NCBI GenBank assembly: GCA_023014335.1
Contig: JAECYW010000001.1
Location: 744,001 to 808,000 of the forward strand
Origin: Galerina marginata
Lineage: Eukaryota > Basidiomycota > Agaricomycetes > Agaricales > Galerinaceae
Direction: 5' to 3'
DNA: 64,000 nucleotides
Every line of letters begins with the position of its first letter. The first letter of the stretch is position 1. Made by a program: the position numbers and the translations under genes. This document shows, in pieces, positions 35,308-47,846 of this stretch. The notes under the pieces are model-generated. The model was not told where the DNA came from. It made no database searches and saw only the letters and a list, made by a program, of their open reading frames with translations.

Positions 35308-38300
35308 TCAAGTCGAGATCATGCCTGAGTCTTCTTCTTCTCCGAAGATTTCGTCGAAAATCTCCTTTCCTTCAAGAGGCAGGGGAGGAAGCTGGGATTG
35401 GGCCACTGAAGGATCGTCGCGGGCGGCTTTGACCCTGCGAATACGTTCGGTGTTCCAGATCTCTTCCAGAGACGAAGTCAAGTTCTTCAGTCCCTAGCAA
35501 GAACCCCCTGTCAGGCTGATCAGGATAATGTGGCGGAAAGCGGCCATATATTAGCCCTGTGTCCGGGTCGACCTCCGCTTGATATCCTTTTGAACTCCAA
35601 AAAACCTCATGTGGACGCTCCCGGAGTGCAGTCTCGGAATAAGGGAGCCAATCATGCCCAGTGGTTGTATGGGCGAAGTCTACGATCCGGACATTGATCT
35701 CGCCGCGCTTCCGCCGCCCACTGGAACGCTTGGCCACGGAACCGACAAGGAGATCTTCACTGTGCGATCGGCGTAACGGTGCATGCTCGTGTGTCTGCGA
35801 GTTTGAGCGACGCTCCAGTGATTCTCCACGCTTGCTTCGAGATGATGGGTGATCGAGGACGGAAGATCGGCAAGCTTCTTGTGCGTCTCGATCGCCATCG
35901 TAGATGAGAAGAATGCTGCATCCATAGAAGCGATACCCTTTAAGCCGGTAAATGATTCGGGCCAAGGCATACAGCTTCTGAAGTAGGACGGGTATCTGGT
36001 AAACCATCAATCGTTCGCCGTCGAACAGGAACGATCTAAGGACCGAATCGAATTCATCCGGACGGATTTCACGACCACTGTACTTGTCCTGGGTCACATA
36101 TGATTGTGTTACATGGTTCCAAACCTAGTGTGCGAGTTGTGACATAAATACCGCAATTTATCAAGGAAGATCACTGAGCTTACCTGCATTCCACACAGAC
36201 GGACACCTAGAGTTCTGCTTGTGGTGCGATCACACTTCTTACGTTGGCTCTTCTTTTTCGCAGGAGTAGCATCGATGCCATACTGACGAGTGCCCATCTT
36301 GAGGTCGATGACACAAGGATGCTTCAACCTGCCAGTCAGGTCTTCCATCAAAATGAAATGCTTTTGGCGTGTAACGGGAGGTTCGGGTTCAAAAAGGACA
36401 TCCTGCTCGGTAAACGACGGTTGGTAGGGGAATGTCCGTTGTAGAGGTGCATCAAGCGATCGAGAGCGACTCCTTCGGCGACTAAAGGAAGGAGGGATGT
36501 CCTGCATCGGATGCGACCTCGCTGGTGGTGCCTCGATACCTTTTCTCAATAAGGGGCGGTCTTCGCGTTCAGACGGATTTTCAGGCTTCTCTGGAACTCG
36601 AAGCATAGAATCACTTCGAATCCGGCGAAGACCAGTTTCTCCAGTTTCTCGTTCTGAATGACGGAAAAAGTTTTCTACGGACGCGAGACTGAGGATGCCG
36701 TGACGCGGGCTCAGACTCTCCATCGGCTACATCACCCTCGTCTTCTGTCCTAGCGTCCTCTATTGATCGGTGGCTGAGACGCTTGCGAAAACGTCTCAGG
36801 ACGGTGTTAAAGACGTGGTCTTTGAGTTTCGTATTGACGACCGTAGAACCTGTTCCCCCAAACCACTGAGATCCTGGAACTCTTTCCGAATTGAAGGGGC
36901 GGATAGATGGCCGTTGCGGGTGTCCTCCTTCTGCAACACCTGGAACAGCATTAGAGTTTGGGATCGAGCTTTCCAGCAAGTGGGACGGGAACGTGTGCGC
37001 AACCTGGCTAGGTGAATTGACTGGGGTAGGAGCGCCGATGTTCTCGCTATTTCCAAATGGGGGATAAGTTGCCAACGGGCTTGGGCGTAAACCTGAATAT
37101 TCATTTCCAGGAGTGGTTGTAGCAAGATCCGGACTCGACGCAGTACCTCTGGGCAGGTGACTAGGCTGCAGGCTGCGTTGGGCAATGAAAGAAGACCCAC
37201 TGGCAATTGAATAAGACAGGGACCGATTTCGCCCTCCATTGAGCATCCATTCAGGGATAATGTGCCGATTCCGGTCCAAGGACAACTTCAGGCATCTCTG
37301 CCTCATCAGTATCGGTCATAAGGTGGCTCTTCCTCAAACACGGCTTGATGAGTATCGTCACTGGAGATGTTTGGGCGTGAGCTTTGTTGAATGGTGTCTG
37401 TACTGGCAGTGTGCGCCATCGGGCAGCCAGGCATCGGAGCAGTAGCTTGAACTGTTGTTTGCTGGCCTATTGCCAGCATTCCCGTGTTTCGGTGTGCGTC
37501 TGTAACTGACCAACATAACACCCAGGTACCGCGGGATAAATCCAAGAAGAGGGGGAGCTTCCCGTTCTACTGACTCGTAAAAGAGATTTTCCCGGGAAAC
37601 AAGTGGCTGATACAGACAAGAGAAAGTGGCGCAAAAAGTTAGTTAAACTCTATAGAAAATAAAAAGTTCGAACGAACCTTGCAAACGGCTTGTTTTGTAA
37701 ACTTGTAGATAGCACTATGCCCACCAACTTGGTTTCGAAAAGGTCGTAGTGGAATATGAGGGAGGCGTTCTTGTGAGACGTGGACATCCATCGCCATTGT
37801 TTCGTCATCCAAGTGCCTCAACGGCGTGTTGTTCAAGACCTCGCCGTCGTCTGAGACAGAGAAACGGCGTGACGAATGACGGACGCCGAATGAATCCGGT
37901 GTCTGGTGAAGGAGGGCCGAGGAGAAGGATTGGGTATCAGAGTCATTGTGACCAAAGGTAGACGCATTCGAAGCCGCCGTCGAAGTAGCAGAAGCAGGTT
38001 TCCCAGTTCGACTCATCATCTGTTGACCAAGGAGATACTGATTCAAGAGGGGAGATAGGAGCAGAATGATTTCCATCGAGACGGAGAGCAGCACGCACGG
38101 GAGTAGGAGATCGGGAATGACGGGGTGTAGTCCGAATTGAAGGTAAATTAGGGATTGTAGACTCAGGACAAGGAGGTATAGAGTCAATGGGGGGATCTGG
38201 GAGGCGACGGGATAAAGATACGCGACTGGTCGGCGAACGGGATGGAGAAGGTGAAGGTGGATACGCACGAGGACGAGGACGGATATATATAGGCGAAGTC

Positions 38301-39209
38301 TCGTGAAAAGTATTAATGGTAGACAAAGGAACGTCCGAATGAACATCCTGGTCACAAACACGATCCTCACTTGCGCGTTCACGTTTTCTCCCTCGTCCAC
38401 TCATGAGGTCCCTGCGCCACTGCGCCACATCGGGCAAAGGAGGTTCTCTGAGCGATCCGCGATGTTCGTCGTTGGTATCTTGAACGCGTTCAAACGTCGT
38501 CATAGATCTCTCGCGACGAATAGCGGCGCTTTCGCGGTCCGGCCATTCCGAACGCTTCACAAACTCAAAAGCCTCTGCAACATCTTCTACGTCGTGGAAG
38601 GAGTCGACTCGCCGGCCACTCGAAATGCCTTCACCCCTCAACGTAGATTCACTTGCCGACGGTTCGTCTGACGGGCCGGCTGTTTCTTTGAAGAGCTGAA
38701 GTGTCGCTGCAACTTTTCGACCGATTCCGGGGTTTGCAGTGATGGGCGAGAATTTCTTCACCGTCCGTCGGGGATCCAGAGGAAGAGGAGGCGGAACTTG
38801 AGGTGCTAGAGTTGCGGGACAGTGGCCTTGCGGACTTTGGAGGAGAACGGTTTTGAAAGTTCTTCGCCACGGACGTCGAGGAGGCAGAAGGCAGAGTCAC
38901 TGCTCTCGACATGGTTTTCCGAGACCTTTTGCGGGAAGGAACTTGAGAGGTAGTCCTTTCTGTATTGTAACCGTCCGATTCGGTGGCACTCGAGGAGGCG
39001 CGCTGCTTCCCGGATCTGACGGAAACGAGCGAGTGAGACTGCCGGAAGGCAGGTGCTGTGGACGCAGCAAAGAGCTTATCGACGATATTTGGATCGTGCT
39101 GGGTCAAGGTTGGGGAGAGACGGGGCGAAGAGAGAGCGGTGACATTGCCGGAGCTTGGTGGCGAAAGGGGGAAACGATACTGCTGGTTTTTGGAATAGGC
39201 AGACGCCAT
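35308..39209 (-). CDS. KCS1: Inositol hexakisphosphate kinase with multiple frame breaks
   Basis: KCS1 makes inositol pyrophosphates (InsP7) from InsP6. The N-terminal ~400 residues are Ser/Pro-rich. Conserved parts: [53 protein letters not shown] then [34 protein letters not shown]; the substrate motif [32 protein letters not shown]; and [14 protein letters not shown]. The C terminus is [20 protein letters not shown] then [19 protein letters not shown]. Introns include 38038-38098 and one near 36124-36181. The frame breaks at least five times, each needing one base skipped (about 38771, 37466, 37318, 37276, 36708, 35493). The breaks flank strongly conserved sequence, such as [15 protein letters not shown] and FLLG-LKNL. 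The locus is therefore a damaged copy, an assembly with extra bases, or something stranger. Confidence 0.88.
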
Positions 39210-40382
39210 TGGGAGCGTGTAGAGGTCGTGCTAGAGCCAGGGTCTAGCAACCCAGAGTGGTGGAAAGAAGATTTGTGGGATACTTAGCGCTGAGGTGAGA
39301 TGAGCGTAGGTTATGATATCAGCGTCCTCTTTTCCATCCCCGGAACACTCCGTACTTTTAGCCTCCGCCTGACTCATCGAACGTGCTTGTCTCCAACTCT
39401 TCGATTCTTCTCGGGGTCTAACGCACGTTGCAGCAGTGTCCTCTTTTTTCAACGTTTATCATCCGCGTACATCGACCATATCACCGTGTCTTCGGGTACT
39501 TTCTTCGGTGATTTGTTGCCCGTTCCTATTTGGGATCTTTTCTCGAGATTTCGCGACTCTTGTCCCAATCTGCACCATTCCATTGAAGATATCGTCCCTT
39601 TCATTTCCGAATAATCAGCGCCAGATAACGACTACGGTCTCCCGAATTGCCGACTAATCCAGCATTCACGTAAATCCTTCAATTCGGCTGCCTCCGCCAT
39701 ATGCAACCTGATTTCGAACACTGAAGGTGCACTCGGCCGTTCTATCCGTTGATATATCAGTCATTGGAGTTGCAATGTCATGATCTGGCTAAATGTCAGA
39801 TCTTTAGCTTAACACTTTGCTATTTTTATCACTATTGGTATGCAAAACTTGATTAAATATATTGTTCACATTGACAAATCAAAACCTCTCCCAGTGAGCT
39901 GTGTCACTGATAGCTTTAAGTGGTATTCTTGAAATGAATATTAAAATTATGTTGAGATGTAAACTAATGATCAAAGTGGGTAGAGTACTGACAATTTTAA
40001 ATCTGATCCAAGTCTTCATTCTGACAAGACATTTGGCATCAGAAAATCAAATAGCTGACCTCTTGTGCAATGACTAGAATCTACCAAAATCCAACCAAAA
40101 TCACTTCACCTATGAATCAGAAATCCAAGTCCCATATGACCAAATTGCTTAGAATGGTCAAGTCATTCTCAAGGTGGTCTGTGCATGTGAATTGCTATGA
40201 GTCATTTTCTATTTTTAGTTCCAATTTTAAACTCAGAAACACAGTATAAAAACCCTCCATCTCATTTTATTTTGTCTTCCCTTTCTTTTCCCTCTTTGAC
40301 CATCAATTGCCAAACATCCATATAAAGTTTGTGTTGTAAACTTTTTTTAGACCATAGGTTCATTTCAACAGGTCACAATCTG
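39210..40382. promoter_or_regulatory. KCS1 / TFIIS-N gene upstream region, AT-rich on the right
   Basis: 1.17 kb between divergent genes. Up to about 39748 base composition is ordinary, with many CpG. From there on the sequence is AT-rich and I count no CpG at all up to the next gene. Open stretches at 39300-39657 carry no motif. Confidence 0.5.
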
Positions 40383-41843
40383 ATGGATGAAAATACAACC
40401 AGAATTTTTATGCCTTTGGAGGACAATCCACTTCATGGAGCCAATTATAATACTGCTATACCAACTATGTCCAGAACATTGTTGCAAGTAAATGGAGCAC
40501 AACCACTATTGCCTTTGGTTGAAGATCAAAGGAGCAAATCATCTGGCCTCCAGAAAAAGTCTAACTTGAAGGTAATTACCCACTATCCACCCTATCATAA
40601 ATCATTAGACTGAGTCTACCTTCTACAGAATCTTCAATCAAGTCCTGAAACCCCTCAAAAGCAAGTTAGGGTTAGATGGTCATCACCAATCTCCAATATC
40701 AGAACCATTCCTCCTAAAGAGGACATTATAGCTTCTGACCCCTATGTTGAAGCTCCAAGCTCAATCATAGATCAAGTAATTGATACTTCTTTATCAACAG
40801 ACCACTACTCTAAAGTTGTACTCCAGGACACACACACAAAGCATGTCAAAAGCCAAGGCCATCCTTTTTACACAGTACCCAAGCCTGGAAATTATGACTT
40901 TGGTCTGGCAAATTGGTCTATTTCCAAGGAGCAAAAAGGAAGCAACCACCAAGATATCATGTACCTTGACATCACCAATCTGTCTTTTACCCAGCAGACA
41001 GGATCATCTGGACAGCCACTTCCACTATCAGCCTTTAGGAAGTCCACACAAACACCTCCAGATTCTGTTACAAGGATGAACTTAAGGCACCTTGCCCAAG
41101 TTGTTCATCCCAATCTTCAATCATCATCTTCTGCCACTTCCAGTCACTTAAATCCACCAATGATGCTCCAAACTACATCCACAGATCCTAAATTAACAGA
41201 AGAAATGGTCCTTCCTTTGCCCAAAACTTCCTCCTTCCATGAATCCTCTAGGATGAAGTATACTTCTCCTTTTCCATCAACTGCCCATGTTCAAAGGGAC
41301 ATAACTCCAATTTCATCAACCACACCAACTACCATTTCTTTTTTTGGACCAGAATCTGCAGGTGTTCCGATCAACACAGAGTAACTGTCCAAACAGGAAC
41401 CTTGTTGCACACAAACAAACACACAAATCAGGTATCAAGCTGTAAAGCAAGAAATTTGGAGCAACATAAACATCCATCAAAGTTTGTCAAACTCAACAAG
41501 GATGCACATGAGGAGGGCCCACTAAAGGCAAGAGGAATACCCACTCCTGGTAGTGCTATCAGCCCCAGTGCAGGCACAGACATCTTCACTCAGGTAGCAA
41601 GACATTCCCAGTCCTTCACAATGAATCCCTACAATGAAGAGGATTCAGTCAGCAGTAATCCTGAAACACCAGCAACATCCAACTCAGAAACTACAGACCA
41701 TGGCAATAGTGACAATGATAGTCTCTTTGGTGATCACATAGTTGAGACAGACACTATCAAAAGTGCCAAACCACCCATCACACAGCACAGACCAGGAGGG
41801 GAAACAACTTCAAAGGAATCCAATCCACCAAAGACTCTTCAGC
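39750..41843. other. CpG-free block (about 2.1 kb)
   Basis: Reading base by base I find a single CpG (near 41368) between roughly 39750 and 41843. C and G are both common here (about 40% G+C) and dozens would be expected. TpG and CpA are frequent. CpG density becomes normal again within the last ~300 bp of the gene at 40383-42151. This is the pattern left by long-term deamination of methylated CpG. Confidence 0.85.
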
Positions 41844-42151
41844 GACCTGTTGACAGGTTCACAGTGCTCCGATGGATGGACCACTTGAATCGCTTTGCAT
41901 ATCTTCATGGCACAGGCAAAGTTGATGGAAAAATAAGTGATGATTTACATGCCTTACTTTGCAGCATCAACAAGCAGAAACACGCCACCTATCTCACCCC
42001 TCAAGTCCTCGGCAAGTCAAAGTTGGGAAAGACCTTAACTCAGTTTCGGCACGGTCAATGGAAGAGGAGTTCGAAGGAGGTCGCAGATGAGATCACAAAA
42101 CACTGGAGACGCTTATGCCGAGAGGTTGAGGAGAGAAATGGTTTGGATTGA
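40383..42151 (+). CDS. TFIIS N-terminal-domain protein in CpG-free DNA
   Basis: Exons 40383-40571, 40629-41361 and 41397-42151 keep one frame over 558 residues; the second intron is only 35 nt. Residues ~1-460 are low-complexity, rich in Ser, Thr, Pro and Gln, with no motif I recognise. The C-terminal ~90 residues (VLRWMDHLNRFAYLHGTGK, LHALLCSINKQKHATYL, VLGKSKLGKTLTQFRHGQ, EVADEITKHWRRLCREVEER) match the TFIIS N-terminal (LW) domain, a helical bundle found in elongation factors and their partners; transcription-related binding is inferred. The first ~1.46 kb of the gene is in the CpG-free block while the domain-encoding end has ordinary CpG. An intact frame despite this mutation bias argues that the protein is under selection. 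Homologues outside close relatives are unknown to me. Confidence 0.7.
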
Positions 42152-42685
42152 GATTTAGGCGCTCGGAAGAGTCGGAACTGGTTGGGTCACCATTTTTCCT
42201 AATACCACATAATAATCAATATGCCTTATCCAAGAAACTACACCAAACATGACTGATATTCTTACTTACCTATTTTTTGAAACCCCTCCAAATGTTGGTG
42301 TAGTAGTATGTACTGACCTGCTGCAACCACAGGCCTCGAGTGACTCAAAGGTGACTCGCCTCGGTTGATCATCTTGATGCGAGGGAACCAGCAACACCCA
42401 ATTTAGACAGTAAGGCCCGGATTATATGGCTGTTCGGTATCCAATTTCTGAAGGTTGAGTGTCGAGAAACATTTGAAGTCAGAAGTCCTGGATGGTCCGT
42501 TCAAATGAAAGCAGTTGAATGTCACGCTAGTGACTGCTGTTCTGTGACAATCGACTCGAGAACCACGACAAATGCAAAGGGGTAAAGTTGTAGAATTGAA
42601 ATTCCTAAGATGCTATACAAATAATACTATACAGTAGACTAGAGGTAAAGAACATAAACCAAGGAAAAAGAGGTAGCAGCAGTGA
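42152..42685. other. Intergenic region between convergent genes
   Basis: 534 bp between the convergent TFIIS-N gene and FHL1-type gene. Normal CpG content returns. No gene was seen. Confidence 0.4.
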
Positions 42686-45037
42686 TTAACCAGATACGAT
42701 AGTCATCCCACCTTCCAGCTTCCTCTTCTTTGAAGCTGGACCCTCCTCTTCTGAGATATCGTCAATTACGATGATGGGTGAACCTGGATCTGTTGGCAGA
42801 GAGCCGCGCTCAACAGCTCGAGCTTCTGATGCCTCTCGACTGACTGGTACTGGACCAGAAACAACTGAGTGCATTGATGTCGGCGGGTTCATCATAATGT
42901 TTCCACCGTCAGTATCCCTACTCGTCGCACTTTGTGGAACAGTGCTGGCAGGTTCAGCACCGGGTGCCTTGCGTTTATGTTCCAGAGGTACATTGGTAAA
43001 AGGGGCGGTGGTGACGGAGGCACCTTTCCTGGCAGTAGCCCCACCTCTCCCAGCACCTCTTGGTCTTCGACCTCCTCGCTCCTTTCCTCTTTCTCTAGCT
43101 CTCCTTTCCTTTAGGGCCTTGATCATATGTTCAGTTAGGACCTTCAAGGCTTCGCGTGCGCCCATCGCTTCCAATTTCCCGAGCATTTCTTTCGTGAGCT
43201 CGGCAAAAATTCCAGGATCAAGGATGAGTTTCCGCTCGTGCAAAATCATGTAACCTTCCTTGGCGGAATTGTTAGGATAGTTGGGGGAATAATCTGGATG
43301 TGTAGGGGGTATAGGACCAAGGACGATGGGAATAACGACGTCAGGAACTGCCGCCTGACCAAGCTGAGATGCCTGTGGTGAAGTAACGGGACCGGGAGTA
43401 GGGGTCGAAGGGATCAAAGTGGACGATGACGATATGGATGGTTGCGAAGCTGCATTTCCGTGCTTGGGCCAATTTGGTTGGGCCAAGAGGGCATAAGGAT
43501 TTGGACCACTCATAGCTGTACCGGAGTAACTGGTCAAAGTGGAACCCAACTGAGATAGAGCCTGTGCATTGTACGAATGTGGGGGATATGCGAAAACCGC
43601 AGTCGTTGAAGATGACGACGACACAGTGACAGGCGCAGCCTTGACGGCGTTGAGCGCTGGGGTTGAACTTGTAGTGCTGGATATAGACGTCGCAGACTGA
43701 GACGAGGCGGGTGTTGGAGAAAGTATTGTCTTGAAGGGTAATGGAGAAGAAGTTAAGGGTGGAGGTAAAGGAGCGCCTTTCAAGTCGCCTTTCACGCTAC
43801 GTTTCAGTGGAGGCTCGAGCAATGCACCCTTTTCCTTCTTCCGGCTCTTAGTGGTCGGATCAATTGAACCTCCAAGCGCGGCAGCTTGTTTCGCCTTCAA
43901 CTCTTGTTCCTCAAGAGACTGAGAATGAGTCTCGTCAATGGACCAAAAAAAGCCTTTTCCCCTATCACCCCCACATCGTTCCATCTTGAGGAAAGCACGG
44001 CTGGAGGAAAGGTTGTGACGAACAGAACTCTATGGATGTGTATTAGTGAAGTATAGAAAACACCGAGGAAAGAAATTAAACCACCATCCAGGCCCCATCT
44101 GCGTATCTGTAATACTCATGATTGTTCATTATCCATGTGCATACTTCCTGTAGAGTGGCCTTGCCGTCTAGATCCTTGATAGCTCGGTATATTAGCTGAG
44201 CATATGTAAACGGCGGTTTTGGTGGCATATCTTCTGGTTTTGGTCTTTCAAGGATAGGCTGTGAATCAACATCGCTTTTTTTGCGCTTCTTGGAAATAGC
44301 TTTGTTTGACTGTCCGATAGAATTGGAATTGGGCAATTGGGGTTGTGGTTCGGGTGGCGGCGGAGGTCTGTGTTTCGCCTTAAGAGGAGGCAGTTGTGGT
44401 TTGGGAGAGGGAGGTGGTAGTTGAACTTCTGCTGGTGGTGGCGGGGAGTGGGATGGTTGGGATGAAGGTGGAGATATGGATGTGATGTCTACGGATGGGG
44501 AGCGCGGTCGATTCGCCGAAGACTGGGAGCTGGGAGAAGGTGTATCTTCGGGCGGAGGCGGGGGAGGCAGGACGAAATGAAAGGTACGTGACGCTATTTG
44601 AATTTGCGATCTATAGAGCATAAGCATAAGACTACAAGATACGAATGCAGAAATAAAGATACACACCTCTCGCATAAAGGAGCTCGTGTTCCTGCACCCG
44701 ACCAGACGCCGTCGACCCAGGCGCCATTGCGGCCGATAACGGCCAGGATGAAACGGTCTTCCTCCTGGTCATATTCAATCTTAGCATGCAGGCGCGATAC
44801 GCTCTTCAGGGCGCCAAGGTCAACATCCACCTGTGACTGTTCTGCAGTGGACGAGGTTGCAGCATTTGAAGCACATCTGCGACCAATGGTAATAGAGAGA
44901 GTTTGAATGTAGAAAGTGAAATGAGGGAAGACAAGGGAATAGTATGCGGATATCTTGTCCTGGACCGGGGGGGGAGTGGCATGTTTAGCGTGCTCATCGT
45001 CCGCGGCGGGCGATGCTGTACGTGTCCGGGTATCCAT
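42686..45037 (-). CDS. FHL1: FHL1-type transcription factor (FHA + forkhead)
   Basis: Exons 45037-44667, 44610-44085 and 44029-42686 give 746 residues. An FHA phosphopeptide-binding domain lies at about residues 30-135 (IQTLSITIGRR, then SVSRLHAKIEYDQEEDRFIL, GRNGAWVDGVWSGAGTRAPL). A long Pro-rich linker follows. The forkhead domain comes next: KPPFTYAQLIYRAIKDLDGK, ATLQEVCTWIMNNHEYYRYA, then SSVRHNLSSSRAFLKMERCG and KGFFWSIDETHSQSLEEQEL. The FHA-forkhead pair is the signature of yeast FHL1, which controls ribosomal-protein genes. That role here is inferred from the family. The rest is Pro/Ser/Thr-rich with an Arg-rich patch (RERGKERGGRRPRGAGRGG). Confidence 0.9.
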
Positions 45038-45194
45038 TGAGATGGAGAGCAGTGGGCGTTTGTCGGCGAAAGCGACGCTGACGACGTTGTGGTCAACAGT
45101 ATGGAGAGAAGTTCCAAGTGACACGTGACCAGTGTAAGTAAGTAATTACCAGCACCGTGCGAAGCTGTGCCAGGTCCTTTGACTTCTCTCACAC
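45038..45194. promoter_or_regulatory. Shared divergent promoter, FHL1 / MTFP1
   Basis: Only about 157 bp separate the two start codons, so the two genes must share control elements. No TATA box was seen. Confidence 0.4.
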
Positions 45195-45982
45195 ATGGCG
45201 TCTAGTACAGAAATCACTGTCAAGGCAGCTCAGGACAAGGTAGAAGAACTAGCAGAGCGCAATGCGGATACTACAGAATCGGATATCCGTTATATGGCTT
45301 ATGGCGCTCGTCTGAGGACAGCTCTACGTGCAAGTACGCGATACATTGCCTACGTGCGTGTCTTTGCCTTGCGGTTTTTCCTTCGTGTTCTAAACTTATT
45401 TCTAGACGAGTGATGTCGGAGAAGCCTTTCGTCCGGTGGTCCCCCCATGGATCGTAACCGCTGCATACGGCGTGTCGTGGCTGTACCTCTCTACGTATTT
45501 TGTAATTTCCTGCTACACCATTCTGCAAATGCTGATGCTTTCAATAAATTAGAGATGTTGGATATGAATCATACAAGGCATACCATAACGGACCTTCTCC
45601 TATTGAAGCTGCCAACTTCTCCGAACCCACCCGGATAGCCATTGCTGCCGTCCAACGAGCCACATTCCAATCCATAGCATCGATGTACAGGATTTTTGTT
45701 CCTCACTTCACCTGCAAATATTAACGTCGTACTGGTCTATGCAGGGCCCTTCCTGCATTTACGATCCATACAGCAGTGGCGCAATCTCGCAGGGCCTTTC
45801 GTAATGTCACAAATCCAAAGGTCCGGACCTGGGGGCCGACCATGACGGGTCTTGCAATTGTTCCCATTCTGCCGTATCTCTTTGACCACCCTGTGGAAAA
45901 GGTTACCGAGCATGCCTTCGACTGGATACGAAATAAATTTATAGAACGAAATCAATCTCCAGACCGCAACCGCAACAAATAA
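45195..45982 (+). CDS. MTFP1: Mitochondrial fission process protein 1 (MTP18)
   Basis: MTP18/MTFP1 is an inner mitochondrial membrane protein that affects fission. Exons 45195-45353, 45406-45494, 45553-45684 and 45745-45982 give 205 residues. Diagnostic stretches: LRASTRYIAYTSDVGEAFRP followed by VVPPWIVTAAYGVSWLYLST; DVGYESYKAYHNG; MALPAFTIHTAVAQSRRAF; and GPTMTGLAIVPILPYLFDHP followed by VEKVTEHAFDWI. The hydrophobic segments at about residues 75-95, 135-155 and 175-190 match the family's membrane helices. All splice phases agree. Confidence 0.93.
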
Positions 45983-46162
45983 GAATGAATCAGACCAGAA
46001 TGTTTCCAAGGATGGCAAAGACTTGTAATTGACTAGCTTTATATCCTGACAGTATTTCCTGGATAACTCATACACAGAACATGTTTAGACTACAGCATTA
46101 CATTTATTTAACCTTTACTTGATCATAAAATACAAGTCTATGCAGCCGTTGAAATTTCTTGA

Positions 46163-47846
46163 TCATAGAGAAGTCTTGCCAAGAGCCAAAGGGATGGAGC
46201 TGATGCTGCTGGGAGGAATGAGACCGACTTCCGTTACCACAGCTGTGATATATGTTGGAGGAGTCAGATCATATAGAGGATTCAAGTTTTCCAGATTCGG
46301 TGTTGAGCTTAGGTCATGAAGTTTTGTATTCTTTTGAATAACAGATAATGGTGCTAAGAAAAAGAAGGTGAGATGAAACCCCAAGAAATGCTGCAAGCCT
46401 ATTCATACCCAGTTCATTCTTGGTAAAGCCATCCACCATGACGCCATCGCTGAATTTATAGGTCTCGCAACACACAACTACCGGTACACTGTGGGCTTTA
46501 GCCATCATGGCCACCATAGCGGTGCCTGTTCGAGAGTAAACAGCGCCGTTGGAAAATAATGCATGGGCACCCACGAGAACCGTAGATACTTGGGTTAAAA
46601 GCGACGGTAGCGCAGGGAGAAGAGCGTATGTGCAAGGGATTGGATTGAAACCACTTGTAAGAGACTTTAATAGCACTTTGCCTGGCAAATAATTGATTTA
46701 GAAAAAAATCATCAACAGACGGTGCAATAATCGAACCCTCAAGTAAAGGTTTCGAGTCAATTACTATGACAGAGAATTTCTTCCCATCTTCTTGAGCTGC
46801 AAGTAGGATCTTCTCCACGACAGACGACCTGCAGGGAAATTAAGCACAACCAAGTTTTGCAAAAAAATAAAAGGGTAGCCAGAAAGACCAACTTCGCGTA
46901 TGTGAGGATGACATCTCCATCTTTGATCTTGTTTCCTGCAAGTTCTTGGATAACTTCGTCGGCGATGATAATCCGGTCGCGAATGTAGTTGTCGATCTTT
47001 AAACAGAGCGAATCTTTCGCCTATCAACAAACCTATCTTTAAGGGTTAACCGATTGAATATAATAAAAAAAGGCATACGTCTTGCTCGATCATGTCAATG
47101 TCTATGCCACTGATCTCCAGCTTCAGTTCTCGAATGGCATTGCCCATTGTAACAGACATCGGCCGCGCCGAAACGAGGTGCGTAATTTGAGGTGATAAAT
47201 GCGTCATTAAATGCCGAGAGAGTGTATTATGTGACGGTGTAGTATAATCCTGTATCACCTACAGATCAAACGGAGGGTTAAACCTGGGTCCCAAACTAAA
47301 AGTAATGCCATTTACTTGTTTGAACGCAGTCAACATGGCGATGCACCTAGCATTTGCACCGCATATATTGAATTCCGAGAAGAGAAGCCCAAGCCTGATG
47401 ATTGCAGGATGAATATCGCCTTTCACGCTATGGCCGACTGGCTTAGGCTGTCCAAAGTGGGAAAATATCCGTAGTCCATGAGAAAGTTGTTTAGCGATTG
47501 GATCCTCGGCGACGGCACCGCTACCAATGTCCTTAGATGTAGATGGGTGCTGCTTCGTCCCTGTAACTTCGGCACCGAATGTCTTCCTTTGCGGCGTTGG
47601 AGGTGGCTTGGCCTTGACCTGGGAGGCGAGTGACCCCCCACCGGTCTGATTTTGCTGCTTTCCTTGCGCTGGCTCCTTTTTCGCCTGTTGTTGTTGCTGC
47701 GGTTGTCCTTTAAGTGCAGCCTTAGCTGCTCTCTGTTTCTCCTGGAGTTCTCGCCGTTCCGCTTTTGTCATGCTCTTTTGTGCTGGTTGGCCTGGTAGTT
47801 TTCCTGCGGTAGATAACGGCGGATCCGTTATGGTCGGAACAGGCAT
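46163..47846 (-). CDS. GCD2: Translation initiation factor eIF2B subunit delta
   Basis: eIF2B recycles eIF2-GDP to eIF2-GTP; delta is a regulatory subunit that senses eIF2 phosphorylation. Exons 47846-47316, 47258-47079, 47020-46893, 46828-46737, 46681-46409 and 46353-46163 give 464 residues. The N terminus is basic and Gln-rich (MTKAERRELQEKQRAAKAAL). The conserved Rossmann-like part follows: HPAIIRLGLLFSEFNICGAN, RCIAMLTAFKQ, LIARPMSV-like MSVTMGNAIRELKLEISGID, IADEVIQELAGNKIKDGDVI, VLVGAHALFSNGAVYSRTGT, and CCETYKFSDGVMVDGFTKNE. It ends NPLYDLTPPTYITAVVTEVG. No frame breaks. Confidence 0.95.

Noticed and set aside
37444..37524. Intron in KCS1 starting GTGTTATGTTGG that would remove a frame break
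   Set aside because: It would delete the conserved VMLVSYRR strand of the kinase, so an extra base is the better reading.
38038..38098. Frame change in KCS1 between the SPTPVR and QQMMSRTGK segments
   Set aside because: A 61-nt intron with donor GTGCGT and acceptor ATCAG explains it, so it is not counted among the +1 breaks.
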